From contig DAOWGL010000018.1 in NCBI GenBank assembly GCA_030637455.1, forward strand, positions 1-5,832: DNA of 5,832 bases, read 5' to 3'. A program made the translations under genes and the position numbers. The notes below the pieces were generated by a model, which ran no database searches, was not told the DNA's origin, and saw nothing but the letters and a program-made list of their open reading frames with translations. Origin of the DNA: Candidatus Nitrosopumilus sp. Lineage in GTDB: Archaea > Thermoproteota > Nitrososphaeria > Nitrososphaerales > Nitrosopumilaceae. Below are positions 1 through 4,976 of the stretch, in pieces; position 1 is the first letter of the stretch; each line of letters starts with the position of its first letter.

Positions 1-71
1 AGCCAATCATAAAACTCTCTTATTGATTCAATTCCTCCAAATCCAATTGAACCACAAACCATTATTTTCAT
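1..71 (-). CDS. N-terminal fragment of a protein starting MKIMVCGSIG (gene runs off left edge)
   Basis: An open frame starts at ATG 71-69 and continues to the window edge, giving 24 residues. It begins MKIMVCGSIGFGG, then IESIREFYDWL. A short beta strand ending in a Cys-Gly-Ser turn followed by a helix is typical of the first strand-loop-helix of a Rossmann-like fold. It recalls the N-terminus of nucleoside 2-deoxyribosyltransferase-like proteins, but 24 residues are too few to assign a family. The start lies one base after the stop of the upstream zinc-ribbon gene, so the two are probably co-transcribed from the promoter near 222-235. The coding call is fairly safe because of the start context and spacing. 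The function is unknown. Confidence 0.6.
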   Translation of the reverse strand, partial: MKIMVCGSIGFGGIESIREFYDW

Positions 72-72
72 T

Positions 73-204
73 TTAATCTACTATTAGGGTATCAAAACTT
101 GTACCATCACAATGAGGACAACTGGTTATGATTGTGACTCCTGCTCTTTTGGTAAAAATATTTCCGCATGACTTACAAGCACGTAATTCGCTTAGAGACA
201 TCAT
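73..204 (-). CDS. Small zinc-ribbon protein, 43 aa
   Basis: The frame opens with tandem ATGs (204-202 and 201-199), MMSLSELRACKSCGN, and ends at TAA 75-73. Two CxxC knuckles are visible: C10-x2-C13 (CKSCGN) and C29-x2-C32 (CPHCDG), 15 residues apart. This is the classic layout of a one-domain zinc ribbon or rubredoxin-like zinc-binding protein. No other domain fits in 43 residues. There is no upstream in-frame ATG before a stop at 243-241. A TATA-like stretch lies about 25 bp upstream, so either Met would give a leaderless message. Such mini zinc ribbons are common in archaea and are thought to act as protein- or nucleic-acid-binding adaptors. The specific role is unknown. Its stop is one base from the start of the next gene, indicating an operon. 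Confidence 0.75.
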   Translation of the reverse strand: MMSLSELRACKSCGNIFTKRAGVTIITSCPHCDGTSFDTLIVD

Positions 205-220
205 AAGTAAATAGTCATTA

Positions 221-235
221 GGTTTTAAATAAAGA
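221..235 (-). promoter_or_regulatory. Archaeal TATA-box-like promoter for the zinc-ribbon operon
   Basis: Read on the minus strand this stretch is CTTTATTTAAAACC, a good match to an archaeal box A. Its centre is about 24-25 bp upstream of the ATG at 204, the distance expected for transcription starting at or next to the start codon. No Shine-Dalgarno sequence is visible, consistent with leaderless translation. Assigned by inspection only. Confidence 0.5.
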
Positions 236-262
236 TTAACTCAACAACTTTTCTATTATTCA

Positions 263-502
263 TTATTTGTGAATTGAAGATGATTTTGTTTTCATCAATT
301 TTGTAACTTTATCAAAACATGATGTACAGAGATGTAGACGCTCTATTTTTCTCATTTTTCCTCTTTTAAGACATATGTGACACATCCATTTTGTCAAAAG
401 TACTTGTCCTAGTTTTTCGATCTTTGAGCGAATTTTTTCTAATTCCTTTTCAAATTCTTCTTTTTTAGTTTGAGAAATTGAATCTATATAATCAGGAACC
501 AA
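263..502 (-). CDS. Small coiled-coil plus CxxC/CxxC zinc-binding protein, 79 aa
   Basis: The N-terminal part (about residues 10-33) is a charged, Lys/Glu-rich amphipathic helix (QTKKEEFEKELEKIRSKIEK) likely to form a coiled coil. The C-terminal part has two Cys pairs, C41-x2-C44 (CHIC) and C59-x2-C62 (CTSC), separated by 14 mostly basic residues, suggesting one zinc site. The only start available is TTG at 502-500, because an in-frame TAG lies just upstream at 506-504 and the next Met is residue 40, at the first Cys pair. The gene is divergent from the copper ATPase across a 50-bp gap, so shared regulation is possible. I do not recognise a family. A metal-responsive or nucleic-acid-binding role is conceivable but not demonstrated. 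Confidence 0.65.
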   Translation of the reverse strand: MVPDYIDSISQTKKEEFEKELEKIRSKIEKLGQVLLTKWMCHICLKRGKMRKIERLHLCTSCFDKVTKLMKTKSSSIHK

Positions 503-552
503 AATCTATGAACTCTCTTAAAGTAATGTTGAATATAATTAGATGAAGAAAT
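503..552. promoter_or_regulatory. Divergent promoter region between the 79-aa zinc protein and the Cu-ATPase gene
   Basis: This 50-bp spacer must carry both promoters. On the plus strand CTTAAAGTAA at 517-526 is a TATA-like box about 22 bp before an ATG at 543 and about 31 bp before the TTG start at 553. On the minus strand AATTATATTC (540-531) is centred about 33 bp upstream of the TTG start at 502. Neither side has an obvious Shine-Dalgarno sequence. I see no convincing palindromic operator. Both genes begin with TTG, which is unusual for a divergent pair. Confidence 0.45.
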
Positions 553-2688
553 TTGGTAAAAGATCCTGTCTGTGGAATGATTGTAAATGAAGAAACAGGC
601 ATAAGCTCCGAAGTTGGTGGAAGATTATTCTATTTTTGCAGTCCCATGTGCAAGCAAACATTCGTTCAGCCAGAAAAAGAACTTGCCAAAATGAAAAAAA
701 GAATGTATGTTGCAGCCTCTGGAGCACTGGTTTTAGCAATAATTCGAGCTGCACTTTATCTCAGTGTAGCTGCAGGTGCAATGGTAGTATCGTGGATCCC
801 ATTTCCTGAAATTCCATTTCTGTCCTATGGTCTTTTATTGTTCATCATAGTGACACCTGTTCAGTTTATTGGAGGATGGTCATTCTATGTTGGAGCATAT
901 CATTCTATAAAACACAGAACTGCTAACATGGATCTCTTAATTGCAATTGCTACTCTAACGGCGTACATTTACAGTACTGTCGTGTTGTTCTTCCCTGAAG
1001 CAATTCCGGGAGAAGAAAAATACGTCTACTTTGAGGTATCTGCTATCATCATTGCATTTGTTTTGTTAGGCAAATACATGGAAGAGGCAATAAAAAAGAA
1101 GAGCTCATCTGCTATAAGAAAATTATTAGACCTAAAGCCAGCCATGGCTCGAATCATACGTGATGGTTCAATAGTTGACATTCCGTCAAATCAAGTAATT
1201 CAGGGAGATGTTATGATAGTAAAACCTGGAGAAAAAATTCCAACCGATGGAATAGTAATTGAAGGTAAATCATCTGTTGACCAAAAGATGATCACAGGTG
1301 AGAGTATTCCAGTTGGAAAACAATCTGGAGATCAAGTAATTGGTGCAACTTTGAACAAGCAAGGATTACTCAAAGTAAAGGCAACTAAAGTAGGACAGGA
1401 GACGGCACTATCTCAAATTATTCATGTGGTGGAACAGGCACAAACATCTACTGCAAAGGCTCAAAGGTTAGCTGACTCAATCGCAGCAAAATTTGTTCCA
1501 TCAGTAGTCTCTGCATCTGCTGTAACCTTTTTGGTTTGGTATTTTGTAATGCAGGATTTTATTTCTGGACTGTTGGCATTTGTTGCAGTTTTGATTATTG
1601 CATGTCCATGTGCGTTAGGTGTTGCAACTCCTGCTGCACTGATGGTAGGTGTAGGAAAAGGTGCAGAATCTGGTATATTGATTCGAGGTGCCGAATATTT
1701 AGAACGTTCACAAAAAATTACCACTATTGTATTTGACAAGACTGGAACTCTGACCAAAGGCGAACCAGAAGTAACAGATATTGTGTCAATAGGAGAATTT
1801 TCTGAAAAAGAAATAATGGAATATTGTGGCTCTGTTGAGTCTGGCTCTGAGCATCCTATTGCTCAAGCCATAGTTGACAAAACAAAAGAGATGAATGGTT
1901 TGGTTTTAGTTCTGAATAACTTTGAATCCCTAAACGGTCTTGGAGATCAAGCAATTGTAAATGAACGACAAATCTGTTGTGGTAGTCGCAAGATGATGAA
2001 AAAATATGACATATCAACACAAAACATAGAATCCAAGTTGAAAGAGCTAGAATCGCAAGGAAAGACTGCAATCATGGTCGCAATTGACAAAAAAATTGAA
2101 GGAATCATAGCCGTATCTGACTCTCTAAAAGAATCCTCACCACTGGCAATTGTTGCACTAAAAGATCTTGGAATAGAATGTATTATGATTACAGGGGATA
2201 ATGAGAAAACTGCTAGTACCATAGCAGAAGAAGTTGGAATCAAAAAGGTAATTGCAAATGTCCTTCCTTCTGATAAGGCATCTGAGATAAAGAAATTGCA
2301 ATCTGAAGGAAAGATCGTTGCAATGGTAGGTGATGGAATTAATGACGCACCTGCATTGGCACAAGCCGATATTGGAATTGCAATAGGAAGTGGCTCTGAT
2401 ATTGCAAAAGAAACAGGTGGAATTATTCTAATCAAAGATGACATAATGGATGTGTCTCGTGCCATTAGATTAAGCCAGGCAACTATGAAAAAGATAAAAC
2501 AAAACCTCTTTTGGGCATTTGCGTATAATTCTGGTGCCATACCCTTGGCTGCAATAGGGCTGCTAAGTCCTATGATTGCAGCAGCTGCCATGGCTTTGAG
2601 CTCGATTTCAGTAATCGCAAATTCTGCATTGCTCAAACGTTATGATATTACAAGCGGTGAGGAAAAACTAGTCTTAAAAAAAGTCTAG
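553..2688 (+). CDS. copA: Cu(I)-exporting P1B-1-type ATPase with N-terminal YHS domain, 711 aa
   Basis: This is a heavy-metal P-type ATPase that uses ATP to pump Cu(I) across the cell membrane. Residues 1-47 form a YHS-type metal-binding domain (DPVCGM at 4-9, then Y27, C29 and C33) in place of the usual HMA domain. Eight membrane spans can be drawn at about 51-82, 91-119, 126-147, 158-180, 309-332, 338-368, 651-673 and 674-697, with a GG kink at 107-108. Visible motifs are TGES 248-251 (actuator), CPC 351-353, DKTGTLT with phospho-acceptor D395, SEHP with H434, TGDN 547-550 and GDGIND 593-598. Y658, N659, M680 and S684 match the Cu(I) site of CopA proteins, and M126, E161 and D308 match its entry and exit residues. 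The start is TTG 553, since an in-frame stop lies at 544-546 and DPVCGM begins at residue 4. Its stop overlaps that of the convergent methyltransferase gene. Confidence 0.95.
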   Translation: MVKDPVCGMIVNEETGISSEVGGRLFYFCSPMCKQTFVQPEKELAKMKKRMYVAASGALVLAIIRAALYLSVAAGAMVVSWIPFPEIPFLSYGLLLFIIVTPVQFIGGWSFYVGAYHSIKHRTANMDLLIAIATLTAYIYSTVVLFFPEAIPGEEKYVYFEVSAIIIAFVLLGKYMEEAIKKKSSSAIRKLLDLKPAMARIIRDGSIVDIPSNQVIQGDVMIVKPGEKIPTDGIVIEGKSSVDQKMITGESIPVGKQSGDQVIGATLNKQGLLKVKATKVGQETALSQIIHVVEQAQTSTAKAQRLADSIAAKFVPSVVSASAVTFLVWYFVMQDFISGLLAFVAVLIIACPCALGVATPAALMVGVGKGAESGILIRGAEYLERSQKITTIVFDKTGTLTKGEPEVTDIVSIGEFSEKEIMEYCGSVESGSEHPIAQAIVDKTKEMNGLVLVLNNFESLNGLGDQAIVNERQICCGSRKMMKKYDISTQNIESKLKELESQGKTAIMVAIDKKIEGIIAVSDSLKESSPLAIVALKDLGIECIMITGDNEKTASTIAEEVGIKKVIANVLPSDKASEIKKLQSEGKIVAMVGDGINDAPALAQADIGIAIGSGSDIAKETGGIILIKDDIMDVSRAIRLSQATMKKIKQNLFWAFAYNSGAIPLAAIGLLSPMIAAAAMALSSISVIANSALLKRYDITSGEEKLVLKKV

Positions 2689-2690
2689 AC
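2683..2690. other. Shared palindromic stop of two convergent genes
   Basis: The palindrome GTCTAGAC contains TAG in both directions: 2686-2688 ends the copper ATPase on the plus strand and 2687-2685 ends the methyltransferase on the minus strand. The coding regions overlap by four bases and leave no intergenic terminator. Transcripts must therefore end inside the opposite gene. Confidence 0.9.
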
Positions 2691-3323
2691 TTTTGTTCCC
2701 ACTGATAAATACAAAAACCCTCCCCAACCTTCTTGGAATGTAGTTTTTTCAAAATATTTTTCAATTGATTTCCATGCTGTTGCTTTAAGATATTCTTTAT
2801 CTACTGCAAATGGTTTTGTGAATGAAACAATTAACGGTGCAAATATTTTCGCAGGTCCTTGCGACATTTTAAAATCCATAATGACAAATTTCTTGTTAGT
2901 TTTTAGTGCATCATATCCTTGTTTTACTATTTTATCATATCGAGGTGAATATTGAAGAGCACCAGTTGAAAAAATACCGTCTAATTCTTTGGGAAATTGA
3001 TATTCTGCAAAATCCTTTTGAACCAATTTGACATTTTCCCATCCATTTTCATTTACTCTTTTTCTTGCTTGATCAAGCATTTTATCGGTGATATCTACTC
3101 CAATCAATCTACCCTCAATTCCAATTTTTTCTAAAACCCGAGAAAAATTTAATCCAGTACCACATCCAAGTTCTACTATAATATCCCCTTTTGATAGTTC
3201 CAGTGAATTAACAGTCATCTTTCGATATTTTCCTATTTTAATTCCCAACAAGCGGTAAAGTTTTACTGCAAAATCGTAATTATCCGCATGTTTTCGATAT
3301 GCCTCAACTATTGGATTAGACAT
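2685..3323 (-). CDS. Class I SAM-dependent methyltransferase, 212 aa
   Basis: The fold is a Rossmann-type methyltransferase that transfers a methyl group from S-adenosylmethionine to an unknown substrate. Motif I is VELGCGTG at residues 50-57, the SAM-binding glycine loop. GVD ends in D77, the acidic residue expected to hold the ribose, and KDF at 103-105 fits the adenine-contacting motif. The N-terminal helix (AYRKHADNYD) is common in UbiE/COQ5-like and lipid-type methyltransferases. The length of about 210 aa is normal for a single-domain enzyme, and it looks intact. The start ATG 3323 has a TATA-like stretch about 25 bp upstream (around 3344-3352, read on the minus strand). The TAG stop shares a palindrome with the stop of the copper ATPase gene. 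Substrate cannot be told: quinone, lipid or small molecule are all possible. Confidence 0.88.
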   Translation of the reverse strand: MSNPIVEAYRKHADNYDFAVKLYRLLGIKIGKYRKMTVNSLELSKGDIIVELGCGTGLNFSRVLEKIGIEGRLIGVDITDKMLDQARKRVNENGWENVKLVQKDFAEYQFPKELDGIFSTGALQYSPRYDKIVKQGYDALKTNKKFVIMDFKMSQGPAKIFAPLIVSFTKPFAVDKEYLKATAWKSIEKYFEKTTFQEGWGGFLYLSVGTKV

Positions 3324-3343
3324 AATTCTACTACCTGTTCTTA

Positions 3344-3352
3344 ACTCATAAA
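3344..3352 (-). promoter_or_regulatory. TATA-like box of the methyltransferase gene
   Basis: On the minus strand this reads GTTTATGAG or a close variant, centred about 25 bp upstream of the ATG at 3323. The spacing fits a leaderless archaeal transcript, but the match to the consensus is modest. Confidence 0.35.
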
Positions 3353-3353
3353 C

Positions 3354-3418
3354 ATCTGGGAATCCTGCCTAACCCTTGTTAGAGTGTCAATGTGATCTGA
3401 CAAATCGCCCTCCCAGAT
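3354..3418. ncRNA. Candidate structured RNA or cruciform element (three-way junction)
   Basis: Perfect 8-bp outer arms ATCTGGGA (3354-3361) and TCCCAGAT (3411-3418) enclose two further perfect hairpins. These are CTAAC-CCTT-GTTAG (3369-3382) and TGTCA-8 nt-TGACA (3385-3402), two bases apart. The element is richer in GC than its surroundings, a known hint of structured RNA in AT-rich archaea. No open frame crosses it. It resembles a tRNA cloverleaf in outline but lacks the T-loop consensus and a 7-nt anticodon loop. Strand is undetermined because the arms are symmetric. Known family: none recognised. It could also be a regulatory element of the minus-strand methyltransferase gene, whose start is 31 bp away. 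Confidence 0.4.
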
Positions 3419-3424
3419 TAGAAA

Positions 3425-3491
3425 TTGGTTTTCCAAACTTGCGACAATATTGTCTAAAGTATTTGCAGATGTTGGAGTTTTGAACTAAAAC
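3425..3491. repeat. Cluster of short inverted repeats upstream of the first usp gene
   Basis: Three short palindromic units lie in this non-coding stretch: TTGG-TTTT-CCAA (3425-3436), the perfect 12-bp palindrome GACAATATTGTC (3443-3454) and GTTTT-GAACT-AAAAC (3477-3491). The 12-mer sits about 40 bp upstream of the TATA-like box of the stress-protein gene, a position where a dimeric regulator could bind as activator or repressor. Nothing coding is seen between 3324 and 3527 on either strand. Confidence 0.4.
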
Positions 3492-3494
3492 ACC

Positions 3495-3506
3495 TAAAAT
3501 AAATAC
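3495..3506 (+). promoter_or_regulatory. TATA box of the first usp gene
   Basis: TAAAATAAATAC is a strong match to an archaeal TATA box. Its centre is about 27-28 bp upstream of the GTG at 3528, so the transcript is predicted to start at or next to the start codon. This supports GTG 3528 over the downstream TTG at 3534. Confidence 0.6.
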
Positions 3507-3527
3507 AGAATATCATTTTGACTTTAT

Positions 3528-3959
3528 GTGGCTTTGAAAAAAATCATGGTTTGTTTAGATGGTTCTAAAAACTCCATAAGAGGATTAGATAAAGCAATTT
3601 CATTTGCAAAACAATCAGATGCTATGATTATTGGAGTTCATAGTGATACAAGCTTTAGTGCATTTTCTGCTGTTCGTGCACCTCTACTCCCAGAGAAAAA
3701 ATGGAAAAAGAAAGCAAAAGCGTTAATGAATATTGCAAAGAAAAAAGTAGAAAAAAATAAAATTGAATTTAAAGGAGTTGTAATTGGGGGTCATACTTCG
3801 GGTATTGATTTAACCACATTTGCCAATAATCCTGCAAATAAGATTGATCAAATTGTTATAGGATCAAGAGGAATGGGATTTCCAAAGGAGTTGTTTTTTG
3901 GAAGTACATCAAACTTTGTCTTACATAAAGCAAAGGCTCCTGTAACCATAGTGAAATAA
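3528..3959 (+). CDS. Universal stress protein (UspA family), 143 aa
   Basis: This is a single-domain UspA protein, expected to be a cytoplasmic dimer that binds ATP and modulates stress responses. The first strand KKIMVCLDGSKNS carries the conserved Asp (D11). The nucleotide-binding signature G-2x-G-9x-G-S/T is complete: G112, G115, then nine residues, G125-S126-T127. The final strand is APVTIVK. A very basic linker, about residues 57-78 (KKWKKKAKALMNIAKKKVEK), is more Lys-rich than usual. The start is GTG 3528, supported by TATA spacing; TTG 3534 would also give an N-terminus (LKKIMV) like that of its paralogue. It is clearly paralogous to the gene at 4545: about the first 20 residues and the surrounding DNA are strikingly alike, pointing to duplication. 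The exact physiological signal is unknown. Confidence 0.92.
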   Translation: MALKKIMVCLDGSKNSIRGLDKAISFAKQSDAMIIGVHSDTSFSAFSAVRAPLLPEKKWKKKAKALMNIAKKKVEKNKIEFKGVVIGGHTSGIDLTTFANNPANKIDQIVIGSRGMGFPKELFFGSTSNFVLHKAKAPVTIVK

Positions 3960-3981
3960 AAAATAATTGATGTGATTTTGA

Positions 3982-4056
3982 ATGTTCTTTAAAGGAGTAA
4001 TAATTGTGGCAGGAATTACATTGATTGCTCTTTCTATAGCTGTTTTACTTTTGTAA
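3982..4056 (+). CDS. Tiny single-span membrane peptide, 24 aa, possibly frameshifted
   Basis: ATG 3982 opens a peptide starting MFFKGVIIVAGITL and ending AVLLL before TAA 4054, almost wholly hydrophobic and fitting one membrane span. An A/T-rich TATA-like stretch at 3954-3968 overlaps the stop of the preceding usp gene and is about 21 bp upstream. An internal GTG at 4006 is preceded at eight-base spacing by AAAGGAG (3991-3997), a good Shine-Dalgarno, which would give a 16-residue product. In the -1 frame the coding-like sequence continues past the stop to TAA 4128 with a polar helix-like tail (KYDNFELLISMVKDLHDKVK). The original protein may therefore have been a membrane anchor plus soluble tail of about 48 residues, broken by one base. 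I do not recognise it. Confidence 0.4.
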   Translation: MFFKGVIIVAGITLIALSIAVLLL

Positions 4057-4107
4057 TTTCCAAATATGATAACTTTGAATTGCTAATATCCATGGTTAAG
4101 GACTTGC

Positions 4108-4122
4108 ATGATAAAGTAAAAA
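4108..4122 (+). promoter_or_regulatory. Weak TATA-like box of the 35-aa Cys-rich gene
   Basis: TGATAAAGTAAAAAG lies about 30 bp upstream of the ATG at 4147. A second A/T-rich stretch (4129-4138) is closer. Either could serve, and the assignment is tentative. Confidence 0.3.
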
Positions 4123-4146
4123 GTAGGTCATAAAAAATATCTTTTA

Positions 4147-4254
4147 ATGACAATGAACAAAATATGCCCTTGCAAGTGTGGATGTGAACGAAAAATATCC
4201 AATGTCTATTACGATACTTGCATCTTTTGCCTATTAGGAGAACATAAAAAATAA
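4147..4254 (+). CDS. Cys-rich zinc-binding microprotein, 35 aa
   Basis: The peptide starts MTMNKICPCKCGCERK and ends LLGEHKK. It has six Cys in two groups: alternating C7, C9, C11 and C13, and a C25-x2-C28 pair (CIFC), followed by a Gly-Glu-His in which H33 could be a further ligand. This density of Cys in 35 residues strongly suggests a zinc (or other thiophilic metal) site. The pattern, a CxCxC cluster, then CxxC and a GEH tail, recalls small Cys-rich proteins of marine ammonia-oxidising archaea, from memory only. Two in-frame ATGs (4147 and 4153) are possible starts, and the first fits the weak TATA-like box better. It lies between the two usp genes, on their strand. No function can be assigned. 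Confidence 0.65.
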   Translation: MTMNKICPCKCGCERKISNVYYDTCIFCLLGEHKK

Positions 4255-4307
4255 AATAAATTTTCAGTGTAATTTGTTTATTGAGGAATAACTGCAAAAA
4301 TTCACAA

Positions 4308-4509
4308 TTATTTTACAATCATGACTGGGCATTTGGCCATCTGACTTACCTTATTGCTTACACTACCCAAAAGAAATTTATTAAAACCTCCTCTACCATG
4401 AGAGCCAATAACAATTAGATCTATTTTCTTTGAATTTAAAAATGCAATTATCTGAATCTTGATAGATTAGAACAGAATCATTCTTACGTTTTTGGCATAT
4501 TGTAATTAC
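4308..4509 (-). pseudogene. Decayed C-terminal half of a third universal stress protein
   Basis: The minus strand from about 4509 to the TAA at 4310-4308 encodes the C-terminal half of a UspA domain. Around the centre it reads KKIDLIVIGSHGRGGFNKF, then LLGSVSNKVSQMAKCPVMIVK and stop. The nucleotide-binding signature G-2x-G-9x-G-S is intact, so the fragment was once functional. An in-frame TAA at 4469-4467 interrupts it between MILF and SIKIQIIAFL, and another TAA lies just upstream near 4510. The N-terminal half, with the conserved Asp strand, is absent: the start of the plus-strand usp gene lies only 35 bp further on. It points the opposite way from both intact usp genes, so it is probably left over from an inversion or deletion in an ancestral usp cluster. 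Confidence 0.85.
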
Positions 4510-4513
4510 CTTG

Positions 4514-4530
4514 ATGTTAAGTTCTTAATC
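4514..4530 (+). promoter_or_regulatory. Weak TATA-like region of the second usp gene
   Basis: ATGTTAAGTTCTTAATC lies about 15-31 bp upstream of ATG 4545. It is A/T-rich but only loosely like the consensus. No Shine-Dalgarno is present before 4545. Confidence 0.3.
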
Positions 4531-4544
4531 GACCAAGTATCATC

Positions 4545-4976
4545 ATGTTAAAAATTCAAATGAAAAAAATTCTTGTTCCATTAGATGGTTCAAAAAACTC
4601 TCTTAGAGGATTAGAAAACGCAATTTATCTTGCAAGACAATGTGGCGCAGTTTTATCAGGTATCTTTGTCGTACCTATGCAAACTAGAGAAAGCATCCAA
4701 AAAATTGGTATTTTTAAAAAAATTGTACCCAAAGAAGTTGATACAATTATGGATTCAGCAAAAACCAAAGCTGCAGAAAATGGAATTGTGTTTAAACACA
4801 GTATTGTAGGTGGAGACATCAAAGAAAGTATTATTGAATTTGCAGAAAATAAGAAAAATGGAATTGATCTTATAGTTATGGGTTCAAGAGGTGCTGGTGA
4901 TGCTCCAAGTTATTTTGGAAGTGTAGCAAGAGCAATTATGCAAAAAGCTAGTACTCCAGTTCTAATAGTAAAATAG
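4545..4976 (+). CDS. Universal stress protein (UspA family), 143 aa, paralogue of the first
   Basis: A single UspA domain of normal length, predicted to be a cytoplasmic nucleotide-binding stress protein. The first strand MKKILVPLDGSKNSLRG has the conserved Asp (D14) and is nearly identical to its upstream paralogue, including at the DNA level. The nucleotide loop reads G113-2x-G116-8x-G125-S126, one residue shorter than the usual nine-residue spacing, and carries Pro121. ATP binding may therefore be weakened or altered. The last strand is TPVLIVK. Two starts are possible: ATG 4545, or ATG 4560 which begins exactly at MKKILVP and matches the family N-terminus better. The middle region (residues 45-70) differs fully from the Lys-rich linker of the paralogue, suggesting divergence of partners. 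Confidence 0.92.
   Translation: MLKIQMKKILVPLDGSKNSLRGLENAIYLARQCGAVLSGIFVVPMQTRESIQKIGIFKKIVPKEVDTIMDSAKTKAAENGIVFKHSIVGGDIKESIIEFAENKKNGIDLIVMGSRGAGDAPSYFGSVARAIMQKASTPVLIVK

Noticed and set aside
543..590. 15-codon ORF from ATG 543 as a leader peptide of the copper ATPase
   Set aside because: It overlaps the YHS coding sequence in another frame; a one-base start shift or a simple TTG start explains it more economically.
1947..2636. 229-codon open frame on the minus strand inside the copper ATPase gene
   Set aside because: It is a shadow of the ATPase frame: its product is low in charge and rich in Ile/Ser/Phe as expected from antisense reading of conserved motifs, and the plus frame has every P-type ATPase motif.
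3354..3418. Cloverleaf-like outline suggesting a tRNA gene
   Set aside because: Only 65 nt, the T-arm loop would be 4 nt, the anticodon-like loop 8 nt, and there is no TTC-type T-loop consensus on either strand.
4089..4130. Independent 13-aa ORF MVKDLHDKVKSRS
   Set aside because: Better explained as the tail of the frameshifted membrane peptide frame; no promoter or ribosome binding site for a separate start.
4034..4297. 87-codon minus-strand frame opposite the small Cys-rich gene
   Set aside because: It lacks recognisable motifs, spans both the membrane peptide and the Cys-rich gene antisense, and its Cys and aromatic residues come from the complementary codons.
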